From contig NW_015961981.1 in the NCBI RefSeq assembly GCF_000497045.1, positions 374,401-438,400 of the forward strand: DNA of 64,000 bases, given 5' to 3'. Each line of letters starts with the position of its first letter. Position 1 is the stretch's first letter. Origin of the DNA: Kalmanozyma brasiliensis GHG001. Lineage: Eukaryota > Basidiomycota > Ustilaginomycetes > Ustilaginales. Both the position numbers and the translations under genes were made by a program. Shown piece by piece: positions 1 through 10,700 of this stretch. Below the pieces are notes generated by a model, which made no database searches, was not told where the DNA came from, and saw nothing but the letters and a program-made list of their open reading frames with translations.

Positions 1-626
1 AGCCATCCACCTTTGCTAGCAGGGTCTCGCGGTCGAGGACTGCAGTCCCTTCCTTCTGCGTCTCTTCTATCTTGCTCTCCTCTTTCTCTGGCTCGAGGGT
101 GTCGAGGGTGACGCTCCACGCGTTGTCATGGGTGCTAAGCGGACGGGCGTCCACAATGCCTTCCCCCTTCGACTCGGGCTGGTCGGCGGGCAGGACGCCC
201 CGTACGAGACGCAGCATGACGCTCAGCTCGCGCTTGAGCTTCTCCCGCTCCTCCGGGGTGGAGGGCGGGATGAGCGCCGATAGCCGGTGCAGCTTGTCCA
301 GCTGCTCGTCGGTGAGGAGTTCGTCCGAGGAAGAGGCGGATGAGTCGGGCTGGATCACGCTGCGGATGCTCCACGTGCCGCTGTCTGGGATGGCCGGGTG
401 GGAGGATGAGGAGAGACGACGCGATGAGGTGTGCAGCGATCGACGCTGGGTGGGAGTGCTGAATGGAGACTGTTGCTGTGATGTCAGTGATGTGAAGAGG
501 AGATTGATCGTCAATTCTCGTTCGGTCAACTTCTGATTATTCAGCCCGGGCACCACTCGCCCTTCTCTCGTGACGCACCACAGCACAAGCAACAGTAGAC
601 GACGTACCGCTCATCACAGTCACCAT
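1..626 (-). CDS. gatC: GatC-like subunit of mitochondrial glutamyl-tRNA(Gln) amidotransferase (3' part outside window)
   Basis: Probable C subunit of the mitochondrial GatCAB amidotransferase, which converts Glu-tRNA(Gln) to Gln-tRNA(Gln). From about 532 leftwards one frame stays open to the window edge. It starts with a presequence-like stretch (RRSLHTSSRRLSSSS), followed by a GatC-like helical pair (LTDEQLDKLHRLSALIPP, then EEREKLKRELSVMLRLV) and a RPLSTHDNAW segment. This frame has no usable ATG before the conserved helices, so an upstream exon is needed. The only nearby candidate is an ATG at 626 followed after 19 bases by a GTACGT donor at 607. None of the obvious acceptors (near 533 or 479) restores frame simply, so the 5' end is unresolved. 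The stop lies left of the window. The ABC transporter gene ends about 87 bases upstream on the same strand. Family assignment is by recognition of the helical motif and is fairly secure; the exon model is not. Confidence 0.62.
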
Positions 627-712
627 GGGGCTCGATGAGCGATGTCCGAACGTCAGTGCTGATGCTTGAATGTGATTCCGTCTAGAGAGGTGTGTGTTGA
701 GGAAACATGTGT

Positions 713-2977
713 TCAACGTACCGCAGTCGTCCGCTCCTTTCCGCTCTCCCCTTGCGCATCCACCTCCGCCTCGGCCGGTTCGGCATTCGCCTCCAGCTGT
801 GCAGCCATCAAACTCCTGAACCGGCTCCCCGGCCGATCGAGCTGCTCGAACGTGCCCTGCTCGACAATCTTGCCCTTCTCGAGCACCTGGATGTTGTTGG
901 CGCTCTTGATGGTGCTCAGCCTATGTGCTACGATCCACACGGTGATCTTGCCCTCGCTGATGATCTGTTCGATGGCCTTGTTGACCATCAACTCCGACGC
1001 GCTGTCCAACGCAGAGGTGGCCTCGTCGAGAAGGAGGATAGAGGGCTTGCGAACTAACGCACGGGCGATGGCGATCCTCTGCCTCTGCCCACCCGATAGC
1101 TGCCTCGAGCCGATAACTGTGTCGAGCCCACGCGGCATCTCGGCGATGAACGACTCGCATCCTGCCATGCGCGCTGCCTGCTCGACCTCTTCGCGCGTCG
1201 CAGACTCAGTGCCGTATTTGATGTTCTCCTCCAGCGTCCCGTCGAACAGGATGGGCTCCTGAGGTACAAATGCGAGGTGCTTGCGGACGCTCTCTGGTCG
1301 ATACGACGCGAGGTCCTGACCCGCCAGCAGAATCCGGCCCTTGACGGGGTCGTAGAAGCGCAACAGGAGCGAGTGGACCGACGACTTGCCTGCGCCGGAC
1401 CCACCGACCAGCGCGTACGACTGACCGGGCTCGATGTCGAGCGTCACACCGCGCAGGATGGGCTGCTGCGGTCGGGAAGGGTAGGTGAAGTGCACGTCTT
1501 CGAACCGCACCGGCAGCCGAGCGGGCGTGGTGCTGACGGACAAAGTCTCACCTTTACCCAGGGCGACGTTGGACTCGCGGTCGATCAGCTCGAACACGCG
1601 CGCGCCCGCACCGAGACCCTTCATCAAAGAGGCGAAGAACGAGGTGAGACTCACCATTCCTCCGCCCAAGTACGCCGTGTACATGAGCAACGAGGTCAAG
1701 TCACCCACCGAGATCTCGCCGCGGCTGACTAGGTGACCGCCGTACGTGAGGAGCGTCAGGATCGCGCAGTTGCCCACGAAGCCGGTTCCGGCGTAGAAGA
1801 ACCCGGAAGCGTACGCCTCTTTTGTCTGCAGATCCACAATCGAGCCGATCTTACCGTCGAACCGACGCAACTCCTGACGCTGCGTGTTGAAGGCGGTGAG
1901 TGTACGGAAGGCGGGCGGGGAGAGGCGTTCCTCCGCGAGACGAGTCATTTGGCCCACGGCATCCTGCGTCTTGTGCGTCAGATCGCGCAGATAGCGACCG
2001 TAAAAGACGGCTCCGATGGCTGCAGGCGGCACGACGGCCATCATGAGCAGCGTCAGCTTGGACGAGATCATGAACATGGCGGTGCCGGCAAAGAGCACCG
2101 TTGCGCCCGCACGAAGTCCGTCACCGATGTCCGAAGTGAGCGACTCTCCGACGATGTTGGTGTCTACACTGAGACGGCTGACGACGTCACCGGCACCCTT
2201 ATCGGCCAGCTCCACGTCCTGTCGCAACGCAGATCGGTATGCCTGGTTGCGAATGCCCTGGATGACGCGAACACCGGAAAGCTCGAGCAGGATATTGCTA
2301 CCCGCTTTGGCACCCGCGCCAATAGCAAAGATGAGGAGCATCAGTGCGGCAACAGTCCCGAACCCGAGGCCGAAGAGAGCGTTCTGACCAGAGGTGAAGA
2401 AGTCGATCAGGCGACCAATCGCGAAGGGCACGGTGAGCGTGATGGACGAAGACACGAGGAGCAGAGCGAGAGCAATCAGGATGTTTCGCTTCTGAGGCAT
2501 GGCAAGCGAGAAGAGGCGCTTGAGGTCCGGGAAGTTGGTCGGCGCAGGCGAAGCGCCATCTTTGGATTTAGGCGCCGACTTTGCTAGTTGTGATTGGAGA
2601 AGAGATCGAATGCGCGCTGAGAGCCTGGATGCTAGCGAGCCAGTGGTCGCTGTTGCGGCTTCTTTCGTGTTAGTCGCTTCTTTATCTTCTGATGATGTAG
2701 TTGGGATCGCATCTTTGGCTGTTGACGATATAGACTGCGCAGCTTTGACCGGCTCTGTCTTGTCAAGTCTGATGATGGAATTCGAAAAGGCACGCGCCAG
2801 TGGTAGTGTTGATCCATTCGATGGGCTCAACGCCAAACGTGATGCAATGTGGATTGGCGCCGGCCTCGGGTGAGACGTTGCGAGCCATATTGACCGCGTC
2901 AAGGCTGGAACTACTCTGAGTGCAGGGGCGCGAGCACACGAGCGAATGCCGACGACGGCGGTGGCCGCGGGCCACAT
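713..2977 (-). CDS. Mitochondrial half-size ABC transporter (Mdl1/Mdl2/ABCB10 type)
   Basis: A 754-residue half transporter. The order is an Arg/Ala/Ser-rich presumptive mitochondrial presequence and linker (1-150), a membrane domain with hydrophobic spans at about 165-450, and one nucleotide-binding domain (about 490-725). The NBD is complete: Walker A GGSGAGKSS near 525-533, signature LSGGQ near 627, Walker B ILLLDE near 647, and switch His in VAHRLSTI near 685. A single membrane/NBD pair implies a homodimer or heterodimer in the inner mitochondrial membrane. Mdl1 family members export peptides from matrix proteolysis; human ABCB10 is linked to haem metabolism. The substrate here is inferred from family only. 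An Atm1-type iron-sulfur exporter is the main alternative, but the linker and NBD read more like Mdl1/ABCB10. The ATG at 2977 opens directly into the presequence and no intron is needed. Confidence 0.87.
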   Translation of the reverse strand: MWPAATAVVGIRSCARAPALRVVPALTRSIWLATSHPRPAPIHIASRLALSPSNGSTLPLARAFSNSIIRLDKTEPVKAAQSISSTAKDAIPTTSSEDKEATNTKEAATATTGSLASRLSARIRSLLQSQLAKSAPKSKDGASPAPTNFPDLKRLFSLAMPQKRNILIALALLLVSSSITLTVPFAIGRLIDFFTSGQNALFGLGFGTVAALMLLIFAIGAGAKAGSNILLELSGVRVIQGIRNQAYRSALRQDVELADKGAGDVVSRLSVDTNIVGESLTSDIGDGLRAGATVLFAGTAMFMISSKLTLLMMAVVPPAAIGAVFYGRYLRDLTHKTQDAVGQMTRLAEERLSPPAFRTLTAFNTQRQELRRFDGKIGSIVDLQTKEAYASGFFYAGTGFVGNCAILTLLTYGGHLVSRGEISVGDLTSLLMYTAYLGGGMVSLTSFFASLMKGLGAGARVFELIDRESNVALGKGETLSVSTTPARLPVRFEDVHFTYPSRPQQPILRGVTLDIEPGQSYALVGGSGAGKSSVHSLLLRFYDPVKGRILLAGQDLASYRPESVRKHLAFVPQEPILFDGTLEENIKYGTESATREEVEQAARMAGCESFIAEMPRGLDTVIGSRQLSGGQRQRIAIARALVRKPSILLLDEATSALDSASELMVNKAIEQIISEGKITVWIVAHRLSTIKSANNIQVLEKGKIVEQGTFEQLDRPGSRFRSLMAAQLEANAEPAEAEVDAQGESGKERTTAVR

Positions 2978-3561
2978 GATGGCGGGAAATCAGCTACTAG
3001 GTCTTAGGCCATCTAAGTTCGGGCTGACTGATCCTATCCGCTTGGGAGACGATGGTCGATACAAACGTCGAAGCAAGTCAAGACGATCGGATCTCAGCCA
3101 TGAGAAAGCAACGTCGCCGCGCCGATGTGACACGTGGGAGGCCGGACGTTGAGGTGATGGGAGCAAGGAAGAAAAGGCTTCTCGGAGTGACTTTCGATGA
3201 CCAAGACTGGACCAACCTTCCTCGGAAAGGCCGGTTGCTTGTTGCTTCCGTAAAACCCTTCGGATCTTTGAGATCGGTTCGCGATGTTCCCTTCTTGACC
3301 TAAGCCAGGGACCTCGTTTGGAAGACTCGAAAAAAGTGGAGCATTGGGTGTCACAACCTTAACATCTTACAAAATTCTCAGTCCGATCCGGCCCTTGGCC
3401 CGATCTACAGTACTCGTCTCGCCGCACGTCGACAAACGACAGAGATCTCAACAGACAAGCTTCGCGCTGCTACGGTAAGACACAAATGATGGAGGGTCTG
3501 AGGGTATGTTTGATCATATTGGGCGTAGAAGCTTTGCATGGTGGCACAGCAAGTGAACATC
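2978..3561. other. Intergenic: ABC transporter promoter and CLASP gene 3' end
   Basis: Non-coding interval between two minus-strand genes. It should hold the promoter and 5' leader of the ABC transporter and the terminator of the CLASP gene. Short overlapping open frames here have no recognisable domain and I treat them as chance. No TATA box or repeat stands out. Confidence 0.5.
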
Positions 3562-6500
3562 CTAAGCAGCGGCCTCCAAAAGCACAGTCTCGTCCGCCTC
3601 CCCGCTCTCCATCATCGAGTCATCCGACGAGTCCAGCCCCAGCACCAATTGCTTCTTTGCCTTGTTCTCAGCTTGCTCTTCTCGGGCTCGTCCAAAGTGC
3701 AGCTGGACCACCTCCTCCGACTCGTCTTCGCTTTCGGACTCGCTCTCGAACGAATCTGGGTCGAACTGGACGGGTACGAGGAGCGGATTGCGGCGGAGTG
3801 GCGAGGAGTGAATTGGCGTCGAGCGGGTGGTTGGGGCTTTGATGGGTGAGCATGACTTTGAAGGTGTCGCTCTGTTGGGCGTGAATGATTTGGACGGAGT
3901 CACTCTAGCGGATGTTGGCTGTCTGGGCAGGTTGGTGTCTTTGCTGCTCAGCGGCGTGCGGACTCGGGCGGGCGTCCCGGCTGTCGGCGTGGCCGGAGTC
4001 TTGATCGGAGTCGCCGGGACGCTTGGAGCCAGTGTGACTGCTTCGACATGGTCGGCTTGTAGGTCTTGTAAGTCATCGACCGCAGGCGTCTCTCGCTCTT
4101 CCTCGGGTTGGACCTCTTCCTGGGAAACGCAAGTGTCAAACTGGTCGAGGGACATGGCTGCTTCTTCGACGACAGATTCGTCGGGCTGGACACTCGAAGC
4201 AGTCACGTCCATTCCGGACTGCCCTTCGTGCGCATCAGCAATGTTGTCCACGGTGACCGGCTCGGTAGTCTGTTCGATAGCCTTGCCTTCTGTCTTTGTG
4301 TCTGAAAGGATGTCTGCTGCTTCCTCCGCTACCACTTCAGCATGGTGCGCGACGACTTGCTCCTCCACAATAGGCTCCACAGCAGGCTGGGTGATCACAT
4401 CGGCCACCACTGGCTCGGTCTGCTCGACCGGCTCGACGGCCGCAACCGGCAGACCCGGCGCAACAGAAGCTACCTGAGCCGCGGCTGCAGAAGCTCGTCG
4501 ATGCTTCTCCACCGCCTTGACCAGCGCCACGCTCGCCTTCTTGACCGCAACCTCCCTGTCAGACGCAGCAGCTTTCGCTCCGACCAACTTGCTCTTGGCG
4601 GTGAGCGAAGCAGCGATCGAACTCTTGGGTCGCAAAGAGCTCGTCGCTTTCGGCTGGAACTTCTTGATTGCGGCCGCGGGGACGATCTTGCTGCGTGTCG
4701 AGGCTGTAAGTGCGGTCAGGGTGGACGATCGGGTGATGGTGGGAGCGTCTGCCTTCTTGACTGCGACGGCAGTGGCTGGAGCTGTGATGACAGACTTAGC
4801 TGTCACGCTTGGCTTCGATCGTACGGTGGTTGATGTGGCTGTGGTGCTCGGCTTGACCGTTGCAGCAGGCCTCGAGGACTTGGCCATGACCGCTGACGAG
4901 GCTGCAGGCTTGGCGACAGGCTTGAATGCAGCTGCTGAGGAGCTGACGATAGGTCTCTTGACGACAACCGGCTTCGCTACGGTGCTGACCGCCTTGGAGA
5001 CGACTTTTCTGCCTTCGGCGGCTGGTCCCGTCGGTGTCGTCTTGGCCGCCCTGGCCTCGAGGCGTGCCTTGGCTGCCAACGAAGCAGAAGGCGCTGTCTT
5101 GACCGGAGCCGCCTTGCCTGGCTGCTTGTTGCTTTGAACCGTCGAGCTAGCCACCTTCTTCACTGCTGCCGGTTTGTCCTTGGGCATCGCGGTCACCTGT
5201 GCCACCACAGCTGGCTTCACCGTCTCAGCTTCTATCTTGTCCTGCACCTCGAGCTGCTTCTGATCCGCCTCGACGGCGATCGACTCTGGTACTGCTTTCA
5301 TCTCCGCCTCGACCTTCGCCGACGGCGCCTGAGGCGTGCGAGGAGCAGCATGAGCCTTGGGCATGGGACTCGACTCGACCGACTCGGACACGTTCGCAAC
5401 GCGGCTCGCAGCAATCTTGGCGGAAGGTGTCGCTGCAGCTACGCGCATAGCCGACGCCTTGACTGCGGAGGGTACCGCCGCCACTCGTTGTGCTGGAACC
5501 CGGCTCGCTTTGACGCCCGTCCTCGGCGTCTGTGCATGCAGGTAGCGTTCAGGTGGCGTGTTCGGTCTGTCCTCGTCGTCATCTGAGTCCACCCAGTCTG
5601 CGTGGTGCTCCGGCGAGTTGCGGGCCTTTGACCGAGCTGTCTCCGCCGGAATGTGAGCATCCGCGTCCGTCTCTTTGTGAGAATTGTCGGCCTGAACAGC
5701 GATCTGTGGAGCCGATCTGGACCTCCTCAGCTCATCCGCACCCCTCTCAGCATTGGCCAGGAGCCGATCCGAGTCGGAGTCTTTGCTGTCCGGTGATGGC
5801 TCGAATCGCACCGTGACGGTCTTCTCGCGTCTCTTCTCGCTCTTGGGAGGCTTGTCGGATTTCTCCCGGTGTTGGCGATCGCGAGACGAAGACGAAGAGG
5901 CCTTTGCGGCTGGTATATCGCCGACGAACGCCTGCTTGTAGGCAGCCAGGAGCGCGCTCTTCCCGTGAAGTCCGGATGCCGCGGCGAACGAAGGTGCATT
6001 TGCGTTGATGTCTGCATGCCTGTGTGACGCCGACTCCGAGCCGTGCCCGCTTCGTGGTCTGCTCCCATCGTTGCTGTCCTGCCTGCTGGGACCTGCGACC
6101 ACGTCGAATCGTGACACGCGGAACATGGCACCTGAAGTAACGGGTCCTTGAGGTCGCAGCTGATCGAAGCTAGGCTGCCTCTTCATGGTCGGTGCAGGGA
6201 CGGTCTCGCTCTTGGCCGCATCGTCAAAGTTGAAGGATGGCATCCGAGCCAAACGAGCGTTTCTTGCTGCAGCGATCTGGTCTGCAAACAGGCCCCGCTT
6301 CCCATACGCAGCGTCGTTCATGCTGTATCCTGCCCCTGGCTGCGTTCGAGCTGTCGATGTAGTTGCTGAGGAAGTAGCTGCCGTCTTTTGAAGATCCGGG
6401 AAAAATGTGTAGGCTGGCGCAGCGCGAGACTGCGGAGCGTGTGACATGGGCATCAGCACCTCGTCTTGGCGGCTCGTGTGCGAGGCTGGTGGCCTTGCTG

Positions 6501-7284
6501 ACCTGATCGGTGCTTCTGTCATCGGAGGAATGTCCACTTGCAGCGCTCCTGTCTTGGGCAGCGAAAGGTATCTGCGGATGGTGGGCGTCATGGGCTTGGT
6601 GAACTGCTCGACGCGTTCTGGCCAGATGGAGACATAGAGCTCAAACAGCCTCTTGGTGGTCTGTCGAACTTCCGGATTGGAGTCTGTGGCCCCGCTCTTG
6701 ATGCATGCCTCGATGTCTGCTACACGTCTTGTGAGGCGGTCCTTCTCGGTGTGCTCCAAGACTAACACCAACGTCCCTGCTGCCACCGCTCTCAAGCCCT
6801 GGCCCTTGTCCTTGATCGCCTCTCGAAGATACGACACGACCGAAGGTGGCGCGCAGTGCTTGATGACAAAGTGCAGCGACTTCTCTGCCCTTTTGACGGC
6901 CACTTTGTTGGTCCTAGCGCAGATGAGCAGAAGTGTCGGCACGAAGACTGGGACCAATGGCTCGAACCTTTCCGCCATTCTCGGCGCTATCGAGTTGAGC
7001 AAGTCGCCCGCCGTACCTGACAGCTTTGTCCTTTCTGAAAGCAGAGCATTGTTGATGGGCCCTGCCGCTTCCTTGAGCAACGCTACGAATTCGTTGTATT
7101 TGGGCGCTCCACCTCGAGTGATGGCCTGGATGTGCAGCAATGCCCGCTCGATCTTCTGCCATGTGTGCTCGGTCTCGGGAGCATGCAGGTCATCGTAGAG
7201 ATCGTCAAAGTGAGAATGGAGGTCGGAGACGGAAGCTATGCTGATCTTGGCGTCGGCTGATAGCGCTTTGGAAGGCAAAGGCAT
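3562..7284 (-). CDS. CLASP/Stu1-family microtubule-stabilising protein
   Basis: A 1,240-residue protein. Residues about 20-235 form alpha-helical repeats typical of the CLASP N-terminal TOG domain, with LLKEAAGPINNALLSERTKL, a GTAGDLLNSIAPRM helix, VFVPTLLLICARTNKVAVKR, HFVIKHC, and the SNPEVRQTTKRLFELYVSIWP repeat. CLASPs bind tubulin through such domains and promote microtubule rescue at spindles and cell ends. The rest is low complexity: Ser/Arg-rich (about 250-600), then a long Ala/Val/Lys/Pro-rich, very basic tract (about 640-950) suited to lattice binding, then an acidic Glu/Val-rich part, a Thr/Pro/Ser part with several TP and SP sites, and an acidic end. I did not find a clear SxIP EB1-binding motif. 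Yeast Stu1 is of similar size. Family call from the N-terminal domain is good; the disordered tail carries little information. Confidence 0.8.
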   Translation of the reverse strand: MPLPSKALSADAKISIASVSDLHSHFDDLYDDLHAPETEHTWQKIERALLHIQAITRGGAPKYNEFVALLKEAAGPINNALLSERTKLSGTAGDLLNSIAPRMAERFEPLVPVFVPTLLLICARTNKVAVKRAEKSLHFVIKHCAPPSVVSYLREAIKDKGQGLRAVAAGTLVLVLEHTEKDRLTRRVADIEACIKSGATDSNPEVRQTTKRLFELYVSIWPERVEQFTKPMTPTIRRYLSLPKTGALQVDIPPMTEAPIRSARPPASHTSRQDEVLMPMSHAPQSRAAPAYTFFPDLQKTAATSSATTSTARTQPGAGYSMNDAAYGKRGLFADQIAAARNARLARMPSFNFDDAAKSETVPAPTMKRQPSFDQLRPQGPVTSGAMFRVSRFDVVAGPSRQDSNDGSRPRSGHGSESASHRHADINANAPSFAAASGLHGKSALLAAYKQAFVGDIPAAKASSSSSRDRQHREKSDKPPKSEKRREKTVTVRFEPSPDSKDSDSDRLLANAERGADELRRSRSAPQIAVQADNSHKETDADAHIPAETARSKARNSPEHHADWVDSDDDEDRPNTPPERYLHAQTPRTGVKASRVPAQRVAAVPSAVKASAMRVAAATPSAKIAASRVANVSESVESSPMPKAHAAPRTPQAPSAKVEAEMKAVPESIAVEADQKQLEVQDKIEAETVKPAVVAQVTAMPKDKPAAVKKVASSTVQSNKQPGKAAPVKTAPSASLAAKARLEARAAKTTPTGPAAEGRKVVSKAVSTVAKPVVVKRPIVSSSAAAFKPVAKPAASSAVMAKSSRPAATVKPSTTATSTTVRSKPSVTAKSVITAPATAVAVKKADAPTITRSSTLTALTASTRSKIVPAAAIKKFQPKATSSLRPKSSIAASLTAKSKLVGAKAAASDREVAVKKASVALVKAVEKHRRASAAAAQVASVAPGLPVAAVEPVEQTEPVVADVITQPAVEPIVEEQVVAHHAEVVAEEAADILSDTKTEGKAIEQTTEPVTVDNIADAHEGQSGMDVTASSVQPDESVVEEAAMSLDQFDTCVSQEEVQPEEERETPAVDDLQDLQADHVEAVTLAPSVPATPIKTPATPTAGTPARVRTPLSSKDTNLPRQPTSARVTPSKSFTPNRATPSKSCSPIKAPTTRSTPIHSSPLRRNPLLVPVQFDPDSFESESESEDESEEVVQLHFGRAREEQAENKAKKQLVLGLDSSDDSMMESGEADETVLLEAAA

Positions 7285-7791
7285 CCTGCCTTTCGCCTAG
7301 TGTGGTTGTTGGAAGAGAAGGACAGCAAACCGGTTGTCGCGAGTCGATCACGGGAATTCGAGATGTTTGCTCGTGTGTAGCAGAATCACCTCTTGTGTCG
7401 AGGGTGATGGGTATCAGTCGATGTGTGATATCAGAAGGTCCTCGCTATGGATGATGCTGCTAAGTCGAGTGATACAGTAGAGAGTGGAGGCTCAACCTCG
7501 AAAAAGTCAAGCTCGCGTGGGGTTGGCGGCGGATCAACACAGGTTCCGCGGGCGCGCCCAGGGCACAGCTGCATTTTGGCTCAGTTCTTCCATAAATCGC
7601 TCGAAGCAACAAAACGCGTGAAGCATCACGTGATTTCAAGTCGTATCAACTCAAGCATGGTTCCAACGGCTCAGACGCTCAGATTCATCCACCCCCATCA
7701 GACAAGCAATCAGCTTTGATCCGATTTGTATCCGATGGCATTGTATCCGGTGACAATGAAATCAGTGATAATCTGCCTGCATGCTCGGCCA
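7285..7791. other. Intergenic: CLASP gene promoter and 3' end of the 1,894-residue protein gene
   Basis: Non-coding interval between two minus-strand genes. It carries the CLASP promoter and leader. A CACGTG-related AAGCATCACGTGA element lies near 7621-7632, but I cannot assign a factor. No further open frame is convincing. Confidence 0.45.
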
Positions 7792-10700
7792 CTACTTTGC
7801 CCGCTCCCCACCACTGACGTTACGCAAGGGCGTCCTGAAGCTCTCTCGGAGCATGTTGAGACTCTTTCGGCCAAAGCTGACCTCCCTTCCGCCGCCTCGC
7901 GATCCCGTGCCCAGGTAGCGCTCTTCGGCAGCCTCCTGCGCATATCGGTTGAATTCGGCCTCGTAGCCTGGTTCGCGCTCCATCCCGTCGTCCTCGTCCT
8001 CATCCTCGTCCCTTTCGTCTTCGTAGCCATACTGGACCGTGCTTAGTCGATTGCGGCTAGCGGAGCGATCGACGTTCATAGATCGACGCGGAAGGTCCAT
8101 CGACATGAAGCGTTGTCGTGCCATACCAAAGGCGCTCTGGCTTCGAGGGGGCAGATCCGAGTTGGAAGTTTCGTTCGCGGGCGAGGACAAGACTCGTTGA
8201 CGTTCCGTCTGGAAGCTGGTTCTCGCCGCTCCCAGGCCGCCGTAGCTCTTGCGCTCACGAAGCTTGGGCAAGAACGAGCGGCCCAACGACATAGATGGGC
8301 GTCCCTGCGCAGGCGCGTCATTCTGACTGAGGACAATCGAAGGTCTGCTCCTATCGCCGTCGATGGTAGACTCGCGCTTCTTGCGCCCGAACGGAAGTCG
8401 GAAGATCGATTTCTTGCTCTTCTCTGCAGAGCCCACAGATCCAGGGTAGGCGTCCGACTGAGATCGACCCTGCTGCGGGAACGCACGACGACCAGATGCC
8501 AGTCCGTCGCTGCCATCATGGAAATCGGCCAAACTGGGCGAGTTGAACACACTGTCAGGTCGGCGTGGGTTCTTAGGCGGTCGCAGAGGCCCGTTGCCTT
8601 CCATCGAAGCGTCGTCGGCCATCGCTCCAAAGCCGTCCGCATTCCGCCCGTTGCGAGATGCTTGCATGCTAGGACGAGCCGCGTATTCTCCGAGGCCGCT
8701 GCCGGCGGGCCGAGCCACGACGAGTGCGGGCGCTGCCATCGATGTCGGTTCCACCATTGAATTTCTTGATGCGCCTGCCCCGGTCGAACCTGTTCGTCGA
8801 TGCTCTGCGACACCCGCCGACAAGGGCATGCTGGGCAGCTCCTTGCGCACGCCGGCGCTGCCACCGCCCGAGCGGTACGACTTGTACGCATCGCTCTCCT
8901 CCGCGTATTGCTCGCCGTCCACAATGGGTGGCAGGGTCGAGGTGCGAAGATCTCGCATGCTGGCATAACTTGTCATGCGACCGCCGGGCACGCCGCCGCT
9001 CGTCGGAGGTAGCGACGTGGGCGCGGGGCTCGCACCGGTGGTAGCTTGCGTTTGAGGCGAAGGCGAATTGAGGTACTTTTGGATCATGGGATTCGACGCC
9101 TTCCGCATCCTCGCTGCGTCCTGCTGCGGCATGACACGGCCATTGGTGCTAGCGAACGCGTCCATCCGCGGCGACGCAGACTGGAAAGGTCCGAGATCGA
9201 TGCTGTTCTGGCTACCCATACCTGATGGGTTCTGGAAGATCGAATTGTTCCCACTCAGGATAGGACGTGAGTTGGACTCGTCAGCCGGCTCGACACCGTT
9301 GCGGAAGAACGAAGAGGTCGATTTGCGAGCTTTGCTGAGCATGCCATTCTGGGGCAGACCCGTGGTATCGAGGGACTGATCCGCGCTGATCGAAGTTTTG
9401 CGAGCACGAGGGCTGTCGTTGCCCGAGCCTTGCGAGCGCTTGCTGGCATTGCGGCTGGCGATGCTGCCATTGATGCTGCCGCCCGCGCCTGCACCGCTCG
9501 AGCTTTGGCGACTGGGAGCACCGCTGCTGCCAGCAAGCTTGGAGAAGAGGCCACGCAGGCCTTTCTTTTTGCGCTGCTGAGAGGTCTCGTCCTGGTCCAC
9601 TTCGAGTCCCCGCGGTCCAGCTTCCATAGGGTCCACGTAGCCATCACCAGACACCATTCTGGACCTGGATCGCTCGAAGGCGGCTGCCTCGGGAAGCGAC
9701 GAGTCTCCATCCCCGGGAAAGCCGTAAAAGGATCGGTTGATCGCGGACGGCGACTCGACACCAAGAGGCGTTCCGGGCAGGAAACCTGTCTGGTTGATTC
9801 GGTGCTCCACGCGGTCCTCCTGTGCGACGTGCATATCGATCATCGAGCCGCTGTGCATGAGTGACAACTGAGATGCGCCCGAACGACCCACCCGCGAAGG
9901 CGTGCCGGTCGGCGATGTCCCCAGCACCGACCTGGACGGAGGCACGAGGCTGTCTCCTGGACTCAGGGGGTACCCGATGGGCGATGATCGAGACGCATCG
10001 GCAGCTGAACGGAGATCTTGTACGCTTGCTGCCCTTGCTGCTTGCGCCGAGGCAAAGGGCATTCGGCGGCCACCATTGGAAGTGATGAGACCGCTGCCGA
10101 CAGACGCTGGCGCAGCGAGCTGGTCGTCCGGATCGGAGTTGGAACGTCCAGGCACCGTTTGAGGAAGCGTGCGCGTCTGCAGCGGCGTGACAGGATAGGC
10201 GGCGGCGGCGCCAAGAGCCGATTCCGTTGTCGCTGTACCGGCAGTCATCTTTCTACGGGCTGCTTGCGCTGCTGCAATATCTCGCTCTTTCTCCTGACTT
10301 TGCTGAGGCGTCAACACGCCGTCGTCTGCCGTTGTCGGCAGCATCGACTGACGTGAGACACTGCCGACCGCAGCAGAACCGTCGCGTGGCGGTGCAAAGG
10401 GAGAGGACAGACTGCGCTCTGGCTGCTGCCCAGTCGCGTCCGGTAGGACGATGCTGCCACGGTTGCCGGTGGAGTCAGCGATGGATCTCGCCTTCTTCTC
10501 CGCCTCGAGTCGCATCCTCGACTGCTCCATAGCGATGTACTTGGCCTGCACGGCTAAGAATGTCTGTAGTGTGCGCCAGCGGAACGAGGAGGCTGGCGGG
10601 TTCATCTGCGTGTGCAGCTTGAGTCGTTCGACGGTCAGCGGCTCGCCCTTGCCGATCTTTTTGCGAGGCCTGCGCGAGCCTCGTGTGCTACGACTGTCGC

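Noticed and set aside
3562..7284. Dis1/XMAP215-type protein instead of CLASP
   Set aside because: Only one N-terminal helical-repeat domain of CLASP type is seen, not the tandem TOG array of XMAP215.
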